Counted from the stretch's first letter, positions 8,403-17,074 are shown. The stretch is DNA of 64,000 nt from Niallia sp. FSL W8-0635 (GCF_038007965.1 NZ_JBBOYD010000001.1:2644501-2708500), one strand, 5' to 3'. Translations and numbers: made by a program. Notes: generated by a model from the letters alone, not told the origin.

Positions 8403-8885
8403 ATGTTCCCATGGAATTTATTCCCTTTTAATAATGATTCAAAAAATAGAATGGATCAAATGAATCCCCAAGATATTCAAAAGTATGTACAAGAAATGAT
8501 GGATAAACTTATGCCAGACTCTCTTCAAAAAATGGAGCCTGATAAAATGTTCGAGAACTTTTCAAAAGGAGCAAACTTTCGCAACGACAACATCAATCAT
8601 TCTGAAAAATTCAACTATGTTGTTTTTGAAACTCATCATCACGTCTATGTAAGAATTCCTATCCTAGACAGTAGTTGGCTAGAACATATTAAAATTTTCT
8701 ATACATCTAATCAATTAGTCATACAGCATATTCCGTCCTTCGAAGACAAACATACCATTACCCTTCCTGCCATTGTAAGAAAAAAAGGTTCGGCAGCCGT
8801 ATACAAAGATAATATTTTAGAGATAAGGATTCAAAAGAATATTGATATTCAGTTTTCAGAGATTGATGTCACAGAAATGAATTAA
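8403..8885 (+). CDS. Hsp20/alpha-crystallin-like protein, spore coat type (CotP/GerT-like)
   Basis: A 160-residue protein with a Met/Pro/Asn-rich N-terminus ('MFPWNLFPFNNDSKNRMDQM') and a divergent alpha-crystallin domain in the second half ('HHHVYVRIPILDSSWLEHIKIFY' to 'GSAAVYKDNILEIRIQK'). Proteins of this shape in Bacillus include spore coat or germination proteins made in the mother cell, so a sporulation role is likely but inferred. A GTG at 8382 could open a longer frame. AAAGGATG at 8388-8395 instead places the start at ATG 8403. A near-match to a sigma-E -10 (AATACAAT) and a CATATATTT resembling a sigma-K -10 lie upstream; neither is convincing. It is followed after 19 nt by a second Hsp20-like gene. 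Confidence 0.75.
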   Translation: MFPWNLFPFNNDSKNRMDQMNPQDIQKYVQEMMDKLMPDSLQKMEPDKMFENFSKGANFRNDNINHSEKFNYVVFETHHHVYVRIPILDSSWLEHIKIFYTSNQLVIQHIPSFEDKHTITLPAIVRKKGSAAVYKDNILEIRIQKNIDIQFSEIDVTEMN

Positions 8886-8904
8886 TTACAAAAAGGAGAT
8901 TTTT

Positions 8905-9324
8905 ATGAATTTTGATAATCTAAAAAAAATCTATCAATTTTCAGAGAGTAGCCATAAGGATGATTATTGGAAAGAAATGTTTGGATCAAATGACAAAGAG
9001 TGGTTCACTCATGCAACAAACCCCATAAAGAATAGCGATACTTTTCCAGCATGTGATTATTATATATTTGAATCCCGATATTATATCGATATAGAGTTAC
9101 CTGGAATTGATGTGGACCATTTAACAGTTAAAATTAACAACCATATCCTCCATATAGAAGGATATTATCAAACCCTAATGCCTAATTGTTCTTATCTTTT
9201 AAAAGAACGACAAAACAAACATTTTCTAAAGAAGATTACTATCCCAACATATGTAGACGAAAAGACTATCAATAAAATATACAAGAATGGAATTTTACAG
9301 CTTTCCTTTTCTCGTAAAGAATAG
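8905..9324 (+). CDS. Hsp20/alpha-crystallin family protein (CotP/CotM-like)
   Basis: A 139-residue small heat-shock-like protein. The alpha-crystallin domain occupies about residues 48-139: 'PACDYYIFESRYYIDIELPGI' at its start, 'VKINNHILHIEGYY' in the middle and 'NKIYKNGILQLSFSRKE' at the end, a typical A-x-x-x-n-G-v-L-type ending. The C-terminal I-x-I extension of chaperone-type Hsp20s is missing, as in the coat proteins CotM and CotP. An AAAAGGAGAT site precedes the ATG. It forms a two-gene unit with 8403-8885, and the pair probably arose by duplication and divergence. Confidence 0.82.
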   Translation: MNFDNLKKIYQFSESSHKDDYWKEMFGSNDKEWFTHATNPIKNSDTFPACDYYIFESRYYIDIELPGIDVDHLTVKINNHILHIEGYYQTLMPNCSYLLKERQNKHFLKKITIPTYVDEKTINKIYKNGILQLSFSRKE

Positions 9325-9328
9325 AAAA

Positions 9329-9362
9329 AGGCGGGAAATGAATCATTCCCTCCTCTTTCTTT
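9329..9362 (+). terminator. Terminator after the Hsp20-like pair
   Basis: GGGAAATGA pairs with TCATTCCC (one bulged A) across 9333-9350, followed by the T-rich TCCTCTTTCTTTATTC. Confidence 0.55.
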
Positions 9363-9389
9363 ATTCTCATTTAATTTTCCAAATAAAAA

Positions 9390-9893
9390 TCATAGGAATA
9401 ACTTATCATAGCAATAAAACGGTTTGTCTTTCCCTTCAAAATAAGTAGAACCAACTTTATTATATCCATTTTTCACAAATAAGTTTTGTGCTTTATCATT
9501 TAGTGAATATGTATCGGTTTTTAAATAGAAAATATCTTGTTCTATAGCATACACTTCAGCAAATGCTAGTAAATTACTCGCGATACCCCCGCCACGAATA
9601 TCAGGGTCAACAACTAATCGATGAATAACCATGTATTCCATATGGTGATAGGTCCAAGCAATATCTTCATAATTTTTGCCACCAATTTGATCAATTGTAA
9701 TAGAACCAACGACTTTATCATCCATAATAGCAACAAAGAGGTTTTTATTTTCTATATCTATTCTAAAGCTATTTTCATTAGGATATTTATGAGACCATTG
9801 ATCATTTCCTTCTGCTTGCATAATTACTAAAGCCTTTTTTACAATCTCCATGATTATTGGTAAATCATCTATATGTCCTTGTCTAATTTCCAC
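9390..9893 (-). CDS. GNAT family N-acetyltransferase
   Basis: A 167-residue GNAT acetyltransferase. 'KVVGSITIDQIGG' is beta3. 'MVIHRLVVDPDIRGGGIASNLLAFAE' is the acetyl-CoA binding motif A (R-x-x-G-x-A). 'LKTDTYSLNDKAQNLFVKNGYNKVG' is motif B. It starts at GTG 9893, 9 nt after AGGAG. It is monocistronic and no substrate can be inferred. Confidence 0.88.
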   Translation of the reverse strand: MEIRQGHIDDLPIIMEIVKKALVIMQAEGNDQWSHKYPNENSFRIDIENKNLFVAIMDDKVVGSITIDQIGGKNYEDIAWTYHHMEYMVIHRLVVDPDIRGGGIASNLLAFAEVYAIEQDIFYLKTDTYSLNDKAQNLFVKNGYNKVGSTYFEGKDKPFYCYDKLFL

Positions 9894-10100
9894 TTGTAAT
9901 TTCTCCTATACAATAATTTCTTCACTGAAAACCTCTCTTAGTTAGTGTGCTTTTTCTAAAAGTAGATATTCAGGAAAAATTATTATATAAATTTATACAC
10001 TAAAATACCACTATTTTGTTTATCAAACAGTATTATTTCTATAATTCTCTTTATTCAGAACGATTTTCTTAGTAATTTCTACCTTTTCCCACTCCTTTTT

Positions 10101-10142
10101 TTAACAAAAACAACTCCATCAGAAATAATTCTGTGGAGCTAC
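10101..10142 (-). terminator. Terminator of the CAP-domain gene
   Basis: On the minus strand, AGCTCCACAGAA pairs with TTCTGATGGAGT with one mismatch, followed by TGTTTTTGTT. Confidence 0.65.
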
Positions 10143-10178
10143 ATGTTTCCTATTCTTCTTTACATAATAAGATAGAAG

Positions 10179-10946
10179 TTATTTACCGATAAATTGCTGT
10201 GTCCAATAGTTCCCGTTTTCCACATATCCAACGCCTATATGTGTAAATTTATCGCTTAGAATATTGGCACGATGTCCTTCACTGTTCATCCATGCATTAA
10301 CTACTTCTTCAGGTGTTTTTTGCCCTTTTGCAATATTTTCACCTGCAGCATTATACGTAATACCAAATTGCTTCATCATGTCAAAAGGACTGCCATAGGT
10401 TGGGCTTGTATGATCAAAGTAATTGTTTGTACTCATGTCCTGGGACTTCACTTTAGCAACTTTACTTAATTCACTATCTAAAGTAAGTGCCTTTAAGCCA
10501 TTCTTAGCTCTCTCTTTATTCGTTAATTCTACTACTTCTTTTTCAAAAGCACTAACTGTGGATGCTACCTTTTCAGAATTTTCTTTTGCAGGTTTAGCAG
10601 ACTCTGCTACCGTATTATTTTGAGAAGTAGTTGTTTCAGGCTTTGATTGCACTGGTTTGTTCGTATTAACTTTTTGTTTATGTTTTCGTTTTTGCTCTTC
10701 CTGTTTTGTGTTTTCATATTGATAATCCTCTAGCAGGTTCCATACTTTATCTTTATCCACTTGATAATTAGTAGAAAAATTATTTACTATTTTATTAAAT
10801 TGCTCTTCTGATAGATTATATGATTGATAGATTATTTTTGCCTTTTCTGGTTGAATTGATGCTGCTTCTGCTTTAGTTGCTAGTGGTGTTGCCATCAATA
10901 AAGTTGACGCTGCCGCTACTGAAAAAATTAGATTCTTCTTTTTCAT
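10179..10946 (-). CDS. Secreted CAP-domain (SCP/PR1) protein, YkwD-like
   Basis: A secreted 255-residue protein. The signal peptide 'KKKNLIFSVAAASTLLMATPLA' ends in an AxA site ('TKAEAA'). A Lys/Gln/Asn-rich linker covers about residues 80-130. The C-terminal CAP domain holds 'FEKEVVELTNKERAKNGL', 'VAKVKSQDMSTNNYFDHTSP', 'AAGENIAKGQ' and 'NAWMNSEGHRANILS', with the family's His and Glu residues. YkwD-type CAP proteins are common on Bacillus cell surfaces and spores; their activity is not settled. AAGGAGGAAAC precedes the ATG. It is monocistronic, with a terminator at 10101-10142. Confidence 0.92.
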   Translation of the reverse strand: MKKKNLIFSVAAASTLLMATPLATKAEAASIQPEKAKIIYQSYNLSEEQFNKIVNNFSTNYQVDKDKVWNLLEDYQYENTKQEEQKRKHKQKVNTNKPVQSKPETTTSQNNTVAESAKPAKENSEKVASTVSAFEKEVVELTNKERAKNGLKALTLDSELSKVAKVKSQDMSTNNYFDHTSPTYGSPFDMMKQFGITYNAAGENIAKGQKTPEEVVNAWMNSEGHRANILSDKFTHIGVGYVENGNYWTQQFIGK

Positions 10947-11443
10947 TCTTTGTTTCCTCCTTGGTTATCCAAATCGAAAAAAGATAAGATTTGATTGTTT
11001 TCGACTTACAACAACATCATAACATAGGTTTTTTGTCATATTTTTGGATGAAATAACCAGTGATTAGATAATTAATGAAAAAGCTTGTCGGTAAAAAGAA
11101 GAAAATCAATAGATTAATAGATACATCAACAAAATTAAGTACTTCATTTATTCCATTATTCAATTGAATTATATATCCAACTATGATAATTATTTACCCA
11201 ACAACCATATTTTGGTCAGAAAATCATCCTTGACATTCTTTTATTTGTCCATTGAAATTAACATTAAAGACAATGTCTTTACAAAAATGTAGTATTCATT
11301 ACAGTCGAAGAACTGAATCTATTTTTCAATAATAAGTTTGAACTGACTCAGTTGATTATTTATGCTCAATCACTATATGAATAAAAAAAGACATTATTGG
11401 AAAAATAATTAAAAATACTATCTACAAAGAATGGAGTAATGAT
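10947..11443. other. Long intergenic stretch holding one gene remnant
   Basis: Between the CAP-domain gene and the zinc-ribbon gene I find no complete gene. A 59-codon open stretch on the minus strand (11017-11193) looks like the end of a membrane protein and is listed separately. The remainder is AT-rich without a clear terminator or promoter. Confidence 0.5.
11017..11193 (-). pseudogene. Possible remnant of a membrane-protein gene
   Basis: An open minus-strand stretch of 59 codons ends at TGA (11017-11019). It encodes two hydrophobic segments ('IIIVGYIIQL' and 'LLIFFFLPTSFFINYLITGY') and a charged tail 'QKYDKKPML', the layout of a transporter or permease C-terminus. It has no suitable start codon or ribosome site and is preceded by an in-frame TAA, so if real it is a decayed 3' end. 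Chance openness in AT-rich DNA is the alternative. Confidence 0.3.
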
Positions 11444-11689
11444 ATGAATACACCGTATTGCTGCCCCAATTGCAAAACGAACCGAAGTCGCTTTAATATT
11501 ATTAAACAAGTAGCTCAATCTGTTAAATTAGATCCACAAACAGGTAGCGTAATGGAGGAATATACTTCCGATACTTTATCGCCTTTCCATATGGGCTATT
11601 CTGGACCAGATTATCGAATACAATGTGCTTCTTGTGGTTTAGTGGAAGATGAAAAAACTTTCATTAAATTTGGAGAAATGAAGGGATAG
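11444..11689 (+). CDS. Small zinc-ribbon protein, function unknown
   Basis: An 81-residue protein with two CxxC pairs, 'CCPNCKTNRSRFN' near the N-terminus and 'IQCASCGLVEDE' near residue 62. Together they form a likely zinc ribbon. The middle contains 'LDPQTGSVMEEYTSD'. I do not recognise a named family. GGAG precedes the ATG. The gene is monocistronic and converges on the secreted protein at 11797 through a bidirectional terminator. Confidence 0.75.
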   Translation: MNTPYCCPNCKTNRSRFNIIKQVAQSVKLDPQTGSVMEEYTSDTLSPFHMGYSGPDYRIQCASCGLVEDEKTFIKFGEMKG

Positions 11690-11740
11690 GTAATTAGTGG
11701 CTCATTAGCATAGAAGGTCCATGCTTGAGCACGCTTCCTT

Positions 11741-11787
11741 AAAAAGAGACATCCATACTTTTAAAAAAAGTGGATGTCTCTTTTTTT
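11741..11787. terminator. Bidirectional terminator
   Basis: AAAAAGAGACATCCA (11741-11755) pairs perfectly with TGGATGTCTCTTTTT (11771-11785), with A and T tracts outside. It serves both converging genes. Confidence 0.9.
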
Positions 11788-11796
11788 GAAAGCTAT

Positions 11797-12618
11797 TCAA
11801 AACAGAGGTTTGTCCACTATAACCTTCCATGGTTCTAGTGGAGAACTTCTTATTATTAATAGTTCTTTCTTTATTCTTCTTGTTTTCTCATTTTTTACGT
11901 AAATATTCCATTCAATTGGAAGCTTTATTTGTAATGCTTGCTCAAACTGCTGCTGGTCAAGTTGTTGTAATCGATTAATTTTAATATTCTCTATGGGTCC
12001 TAGTTCATTCGACCATTCTTGTTTCGTGGAAATATACTGTAAAACGGTTGTATCCTTTTCCTTTATCCCAGCAGTATATGCTAGAGCAATATCTGTAGGA
12101 TTCATTTGTTCTAAATACTCTTTTAAATGCCCTGCTGCCTTATAAATCATCAATTTATGAGAAAAATCCATTTTATCCGTCTTATGGGTTGTGCTCCCTA
12201 AAAAATGCACACAGAAATGTCCTGGAAAGCCGTTATTTAATGACCCTGCTCCATGAGGCATACCATGCATAGACGCAGCAAACCACTGGTCGTCTAACAT
12301 AATAAGAATGGCTCTTCTTCGCCAACTCCATTTTCCATCATATATTTCTTTCATTATCTTCGTATCTTCAATTGTAAGAGGTTGAACATCAGCATGCTGG
12401 CTTCCAGCTCTCCTCTGTACGTTAAATTGCTTTCCTGACTCGATATCAATAATGGTAAACTTACTGTATCTTGGAAGCATTTCATTAATGGTATTCCAAT
12501 TTAACAGCTGAATATCGAAGCTCATTGGAGAGGAAATTTCTTCTTCCTCTGCTTTCACTGTACTTGCTGAAATCATTAATTGACAACATAAAACAACAAA
12601 TAAGATTTTACTGTACAC
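11797..12618 (-). CDS. Secreted protein with a possible L,D-transpeptidase-like core
   Basis: A 273-residue exported protein with signal peptide 'YSKILFVVLCCQLMISAS' and a cut near 'VKAEEE'. The body contains 'FTIIDIESGKQFNVQRRAG', 'ILIMLDDQWFAASMHGMPHGAGS' and 'NNGFPGHFCVHFLGSTTH'. An 'IDI-x-SGK' start strand followed by HGMPHG and a His-Phe-Cys-x-His motif recalls the YkuD/ErfK L,D-transpeptidase layout (HG followed by a catalytic Cys). The usual SxGC[IV]R motif is not present, so catalysis is uncertain. It lies alone between two terminators. I rate secretion as sure and the enzymatic assignment as tentative. Confidence 0.7.
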   Translation of the reverse strand: MYSKILFVVLCCQLMISASTVKAEEEEISSPMSFDIQLLNWNTINEMLPRYSKFTIIDIESGKQFNVQRRAGSQHADVQPLTIEDTKIMKEIYDGKWSWRRRAILIMLDDQWFAASMHGMPHGAGSLNNGFPGHFCVHFLGSTTHKTDKMDFSHKLMIYKAAGHLKEYLEQMNPTDIALAYTAGIKEKDTTVLQYISTKQEWSNELGPIENIKINRLQQLDQQQFEQALQIKLPIEWNIYVKNEKTRRIKKELLIIRSSPLEPWKVIVDKPLF

Positions 12619-12758
12619 AAAGGACCACCCTTCATTTTTATTGAATAATGAAAGTTTGCCCCTTTTTCAATTCTGTACTCTTTCAAATTTGCTTATCGTT
12701 AATAATTACCAACTGAATTGTTAGATTTTATTTACACAATTTCAGTAAATATATTGTT

Positions 12759-13664
12759 TTACAATTGATTTAGCCCGTCCTCTACCTGTTTCCAATCTAT
12801 GTTTTCTCCTATAAATACCATATTTAATGGCATTTTCATTTCCTCTTTCATGAACAATGGCATTCCGTATGAATACTGAAATAAATCAGGATATTTTGCT
12901 TGATGAAATTGAACGTATCCTTTTATACGGTAAATCGTATCAGGAAGCTCTCTTAAAAAGACTTCAAATTGATCTGCCGCAATCGTTTTTTTAAACGTAT
13001 AAACAAATGTGTTTAAATGTAGTTTGTGAACAGACGTTTTTTGTATGTCTTCATATACTTGACTTTCCATTTCAAGTAATTTTTCAAATGGAAATTTAGA
13101 AAAGGTTGTTAATAAAGTAAAGGCATTTGGGCTAATAGCTTGAAGCTCAAAACTAATCTTTGCTTTTTCTGCTTCTGTAAGTTGATCTTCTTTATTAACA
13201 ATCAGTAAACTTGCATGTCTAGCTTGCTCAATAATTAGTTGCTGTATTGGAGCATTTAATGTGAATCGCTCAAGCCACTGCTTCCCATTTATAACTGTTA
13301 CAATTCCTTTAAATCGAAGACGGTCTGCGAATATGGGAGAGAGAATTCCATCTATCGTTTCTACGGGATGTGCAGCTCCTGTTGTCTCAAAATAAATTAC
13401 ATCTGGTTTTTCCTCTACTAATAATGTTTGAATTTGCGCTTCCACTTCATCTTGGATTGTGCAGCACACACAGCCTCCAAGTAACTCTTTTAAAGGGATA
13501 CCTTCCTCTATTTCATTCGAATCAATCGACACTTTTCCTAGTTCATTCATTAATACTGCTACTTTACGACCTATTTCTTTCTCTTTTTTCAATATCTCTT
13601 TTAATAAGGTCGTTTTTCCACTTCCTAGAAAACCGGATAGTACATATATATCTGTCTGTTTCAT
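12759..13664 (-). CDS. CobW/COG0523-type GTPase (metal chaperone family)
   Basis: A G3E-family GTPase of 301 residues. The Walker A motif is 'LSGFLGSGKTTLLKEIL'. 'ELGGCVCC'-type metal motif appears as 'LLGGCVCCTIQDEV' (CxCC). Walker B follows in 'VIYFETTGAAHPVE', and 'VNKEDQLTE' is the guanine-specificity (NKxD) site. COG0523 proteins deliver or conserve metals, often zinc; which metal cannot be told here. The C-terminal CobW_C part is present but short, and no His-rich metal loop is visible. The family members YjiA and ZNG1 share this layout. It is monocistronic, with GGAAG before the ATG. Confidence 0.9.
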   Translation of the reverse strand: MKQTDIYVLSGFLGSGKTTLLKEILKKEKEIGRKVAVLMNELGKVSIDSNEIEEGIPLKELLGGCVCCTIQDEVEAQIQTLLVEEKPDVIYFETTGAAHPVETIDGILSPIFADRLRFKGIVTVINGKQWLERFTLNAPIQQLIIEQARHASLLIVNKEDQLTEAEKAKISFELQAISPNAFTLLTTFSKFPFEKLLEMESQVYEDIQKTSVHKLHLNTFVYTFKKTIAADQFEVFLRELPDTIYRIKGYVQFHQAKYPDLFQYSYGMPLFMKEEMKMPLNMVFIGENIDWKQVEDGLNQL

Positions 13665-13726
13665 CTTATAACTTCCTTTTATTATTTTCGTTTATAATTT
13701 TAATAGCTGATTAGAAAACCGGCTAT

Positions 13727-13762
13727 TAAAAAGAGGATGACAAAAATCTGTCACCCCTTTTC
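13727..13762 (-). terminator. Terminator of the ctp gene
   Basis: On the minus strand, GGGTGACA pairs with TGTCATCC (wobble allowed), followed by TCTTTTT. Confidence 0.65.
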
Positions 13763-13777
13763 CTGTTTCTGTTAAAC

Positions 13778-15250
13778 CTATTTTTTCATTTCCTCTTTTA
13801 ATACTTCAACCGCTTTTTTCATTTGCGTGTCTGATTTTTGTAGTTTTTCGCGGAGTTTATTCATTAATTCCGTTGTTGTCTTATCTGTAATAACTCCGTC
13901 TACTTTTAGTTTCTCTTTCTCCTGGAACTCTTTCGTTGCATTTTCCGTGCTTTCATCAAAATAGCCATTTGTATTGTCTACATCATATCCTAATGCTTTT
14001 AGCATTTTTTGGGCAATTTTAACTTCTTCAGAATTGCTTCCTTTTTTCAGTTTACTTTCAGGATTAATCATTGTTAGACTCGCATAGCTTGGTAGCTCGA
14101 CTTTATGTGTCGGTTCAATTCCTTTTTCATGTATCCAGCTACCATTTGGAGTTAACCATTTATCTATCGTAAACTTCATATTGCTTCCATCTGTAAAGCT
14201 CTTTGCTTGTTGCACCGTTCCTTTTCCAAACGATTTTACACCAACCAATGGAACGTCTGCAGATTGATTAACAGCCCCTGCAAGAATTTCTGAAGCACTA
14301 GCACTTCCACCATCAATTAGAACAACAAGTGGTATATCCATATTACCGCTATTTTGTGAAGTAACTTTTTCTACCGTTCCATTTTTATGCTCAATTTGAT
14401 AAATAATTTCCCCATCTGGAACAAAGAGACCAGCAATTTTTTTCACTTCTTCAAGTAACCCACCAGGATTATGTCTTAAATCAAGGACAATACCTTTCAT
14501 GCCCTCTTCCTGATATTTATTTAGAATTTCCACTAATTCCGATGCTGTATGTTCAGAAAAGCTAGTAATTTGGATTTTGGCAATTTTGTCTTTTCCCATT
14601 TCCCCATATACTGTCTCAATAGGAATTGTATCTCTTGTGATCGTGATTTTTAATGGATCACTTGTCCCTGAACGCTCAATTTCTAATTCTACTTTTGTTC
14701 CTTTTTCACCACGAATTAAAAGAACGGCTTCTGAAGAACTCATTCCTTGTAGAGATTTCCCGTCGACTGTAAGAATTTTATCGTTCGGTTTAATTCCTGC
14801 TTTTTCAGCTGGTGACCCTTTTATTGGCGATACGACAACAATGCTATCATTTAATTGCTGTATTTCTGCGCCGATTCCTTCAAACGAGGAAGAAATACTT
14901 TCTTGAAAGCTTGCTGCTTCTTCTTCATTCATATAATCAGAGTATGGATCATCAAGTGCTGTAAACATCCCATCAATAGCACCATTAACAAGATCCTCCG
15001 AAGTTAAATCTTTATAATAGTTTTCCATCAATGTATCATACGCTGAATATAATTTATTAAATTCATCCCTTTGATTATTAACTGTTACAGCAGGCTCTTC
15101 TCCAAAAGAAAAAGCAATCGTCGTTATGCCCGCCGCTGCGATTACTACAACAAATAAAAGCATGACAAAATAAAATTTTTTTATTTTTAGATAACCCTGT
15201 CCGCTTTCTTGTTCTATTTCCTTTTCATGATTGTTTTTTTCGTTATCCAA
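13778..15250 (-). CDS. ctpA: Carboxy-terminal processing protease (S41A) with PG-binding domain
   Basis: A membrane-anchored serine protease of about 490 residues acting on the outer face of the membrane. After a short cytosolic stretch comes the anchor 'FYFVMLLFVVVIAAAGITT'. A PDZ domain follows ('GIGAEIQQLNDSIVVVSPIKG', 'GIKPNDKILTVDGKSL'), then the S41 core with catalytic Ser in 'DGGSASASEILAGAV' and Lys in 'VGVKSFGKGTVQQ'. The C-terminus is a peptidoglycan-binding domain ('IAQKMLKALGYDVDNTNGYF'). A longer frame starts at 15292. AAAGTGGTGAAA placed just before TTG 15250 makes the latter the better start. In Bacillus, CtpA/CtpB act in envelope maintenance and sporulation signalling. The order ctpA-yodJ-deoD is as in B. 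subtilis. Confidence 0.92.
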   Translation of the reverse strand: MDNEKNNHEKEIEQESGQGYLKIKKFYFVMLLFVVVIAAAGITTIAFSFGEEPAVTVNNQRDEFNKLYSAYDTLMENYYKDLTSEDLVNGAIDGMFTALDDPYSDYMNEEEAASFQESISSSFEGIGAEIQQLNDSIVVVSPIKGSPAEKAGIKPNDKILTVDGKSLQGMSSSEAVLLIRGEKGTKVELEIERSGTSDPLKITITRDTIPIETVYGEMGKDKIAKIQITSFSEHTASELVEILNKYQEEGMKGIVLDLRHNPGGLLEEVKKIAGLFVPDGEIIYQIEHKNGTVEKVTSQNSGNMDIPLVVLIDGGSASASEILAGAVNQSADVPLVGVKSFGKGTVQQAKSFTDGSNMKFTIDKWLTPNGSWIHEKGIEPTHKVELPSYASLTMINPESKLKKGSNSEEVKIAQKMLKALGYDVDNTNGYFDESTENATKEFQEKEKLKVDGVITDKTTTELMNKLREKLQKSDTQMKKAVEVLKEEMKK

Positions 15251-15364
15251 ATATTTCACCACTTTCGTTTCCAAGAGAGTTATACACTGCATTTATGTAT
15301 AAAAATAGAATACCATGTTTAATTTTATTTAATCAAATGTAAGGAGGCTTCTTCTATTGAAAGG

Positions 15365-15404
15365 ACAGAAAAGAAAATGGTATATCCAAATATTACTTTT
15401 CTGT
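15365..15404 (-). terminator. Weak terminator-like inverted repeat after yodJ
   Basis: ACAGAAAAG (15365-15373) and CTTTTCTGT (15396-15404) are perfectly complementary with a 22-nt loop. The minus-strand exit is CCTTTC, a poor U tract. Confidence 0.4.
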
Positions 15405-15412
15405 ATACTTCA

Positions 15413-16288
15413 TTAGATTTTTCGAACAACCTTAAAGTATTCTTCTAATGTCCAGTCATTTTCATATATATCTTTTGCTGATTTTTTTCCAACATATCGG
15501 AAATGCCATGGCTCAAATTTATATTGCGTAATATTTTCTTTTCCCTTAGGATAACGGAGAATAAATCCATATAAATGCGCATTTTCTTTTAACCATTTGC
15601 CCTCTTTAGTATCCGCGAATTCTTCCGTTAAAAGGAAATCAGCACTCTCACTTGAAATGTCCATTGCTAGTCCTGTTTGATGCTCGCTATTACCAGGATA
15701 AGCAACTGCTTGCACAGCCTTCTCTTCTCCTACTCGATCCACCTCTGCATCGAATAGGACTGTTTGGCGATCAAAGGATCGAAAACCAGAAACTGCGTAA
15801 AAGGTTAAGCCACTTTTCTTCGCTCCAGTAAACATTTCTTCTAACGCTTTAGCAGCTTCTTCTCGCATATAACTTTTTTCAATATCTTGGTTACCGAAGG
15901 AAAATTCCACATTAGGACGGACTAAATCCTCGGGAGTATATCCGTCTGGTAATCCAAATTCTTTATTGACAAGCGAAACAATATTCATCGGATTTTGAAT
16001 AATATTTCTTCCATCTACTACTTTTATTTCATTAAAAAAGATGGATTCTAATGTCCAAGGATATTCTTCTTCCTCAGGGGCATTTTCAGAAGGATTTTGT
16101 TCCTCTTGCTCCCCTTGTTCTTCTTTCGCTTGCTCGTCTTTATCTACTGGCGTTTCATTATCTTGCTCATCTGCTTTCTCTTCCCAAAAAGCTACTTTAT
16201 CTTTTAGTGATGTTAAATCTACTTTTTCACATCCTGTTAACATAAGCGTAGCTAATGCTAATGAAGAGATGGCTACTGATTTTCTCAT
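15413..16288 (-). CDS. yodJ: D-Ala-D-Ala carboxypeptidase lipoprotein (M15B, YodJ/LdcB type)
   Basis: A lipoprotein of about 291 residues with lipobox 'LMLTGC' after a short signal. An acidic Glu/Gln/Pro-rich linker covers about residues 35-75. The C-terminal VanY/LdcB zinc peptidase domain shows 'FYAVSGFRSFDRQ', 'SEHQTGLAMDIS' (zinc ligands His and Asp) and 'FEPWHFRYVG' (catalytic Glu/third ligand His region). It trims D-Ala or tetrapeptide ends in the cell wall. Upstream in-frame ATG 16309 lacks a ribosome site, while TAAGGTGA stands 5 nt before ATG 16288, chosen here. It lies between ctpA and deoD as in B. subtilis. Confidence 0.92.
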   Translation of the reverse strand: MRKSVAISSLALATLMLTGCEKVDLTSLKDKVAFWEEKADEQDNETPVDKDEQAKEEQGEQEEQNPSENAPEEEEYPWTLESIFFNEIKVVDGRNIIQNPMNIVSLVNKEFGLPDGYTPEDLVRPNVEFSFGNQDIEKSYMREEAAKALEEMFTGAKKSGLTFYAVSGFRSFDRQTVLFDAEVDRVGEEKAVQAVAYPGNSEHQTGLAMDISSESADFLLTEEFADTKEGKWLKENAHLYGFILRYPKGKENITQYKFEPWHFRYVGKKSAKDIYENDWTLEEYFKVVRKI

Positions 16289-16333
16289 TTTTGTCACCTT
16301 ACATATCATTTAAATTTTCTTCTATTCACATAC

Positions 16334-16367
16334 TTGATAAAGGTATGCAAAAGCATACCTTTATCAA
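16334..16367 (-). terminator. Terminator between deoD and yodJ
   Basis: TTGATAAAGGTATGC (16334-16348) pairs over 15 bp with GCATACCTTTATCAA (16353-16367) across an AAAA loop. The downstream U tract is weak. It separates deoD from yodJ transcription at least in part. Confidence 0.6.
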
Positions 16368-16372
16368 AATCA

Positions 16373-17074
16373 TTATTTAATTGCAGCTTCTAAAGCAACT
16401 TCAATCATTTCATTGAATGTTGTTTGTCTTTCCTGAGCGGTTGTTTCTTCACCTGTTAAAATATGATCACTCACTGTTAGAACGGAAAGTGCTTTACGAT
16501 TAAATTTAGCAGCGATTGTATAAAGTGCAGCAGATTCCATTTCAATAGCAAGAATTTGGTACTTAGCCCATTTCTCTAACTCAGAATTATCATTATAGAA
16601 CATATCTGCAGTAAATACATTTCCTACTTTGAGCGACAGCCCTTTTTCAAGTCCACTATCATATGCTTTTTTAAGTAAATCAAAGTCAGCTGTTGGTGCA
16701 TAATCAACACCACCAAAAGTTAAACGATTCATTTGAGAATCAGTTGAAGCACTCATAGCTAGAATAACATCTCTTACTTTTACATCCTTTTGAATGGCAC
16801 CACATGTACCAACACGAATTAAATTTTGTACATTATAACTACTTATTAACTCATTAATATAAATTGAAATTGAAGGAACGCCCATTCCTGTTCCTTGTAC
16901 ACTAATTCTTTGTCCTTTATATGTTCCAGTATAACCAAACATATTGCGGACTTCATTATAACATTTTGCGTCTTCCAAGAAATTTTCAGCAATATATTTT
17001 GCTCTTAACGGATCTCCTGGTAGTAAAACTGTTTCAGCTATTTCATGTTCTTTTGCACCAATATGTACACTCAT
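16373..17074 (-). CDS. deoD: Purine nucleoside phosphorylase, DeoD type
   Basis: Hexameric purine nucleoside phosphorylase of 233 residues, which cleaves (deoxy)adenosine, inosine or guanosine with phosphate to free base and ribose-1-phosphate. The sequence is typical throughout: '[21 protein letters not shown]' at the N-terminus with the phosphate-binding '[11 protein letters not shown]', '[17 protein letters not shown]', '[11 protein letters not shown]', '[16 protein letters not shown]' and '[12 protein letters not shown]' with the catalytic Asp. GGAGG lies upstream of ATG 17074; a five-codon longer frame has no site of its own. Its place next to yodJ is conserved with B. subtilis. Confidence 0.96.
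   Translation of the reverse strand: MSVHIGAKEHEIAETVLLPGDPLRAKYIAENFLEDAKCYNEVRNMFGYTGTYKGQRISVQGTGMGVPSISIYINELISSYNVQNLIRVGTCGAIQKDVKVRDVILAMSASTDSQMNRLTFGGVDYAPTADFDLLKKAYDSGLEKGLSLKVGNVFTADMFYNDNSELEKWAKYQILAIEMESAALYTIAAKFNRKALSVLTVSDHILTGEETTAQERQTTFNEMIEVALEAAIK

Noticed and set aside
15357..15416. Plus-strand 19-codon ORF (MKGQKRKWYIQILLFCILH) after AAGGAGG
   Set aside because: The ribosome site is good, but the ORF covers the inverted repeat behind yodJ, has no visible promoter and runs into the yodJ stop. Not enough support.
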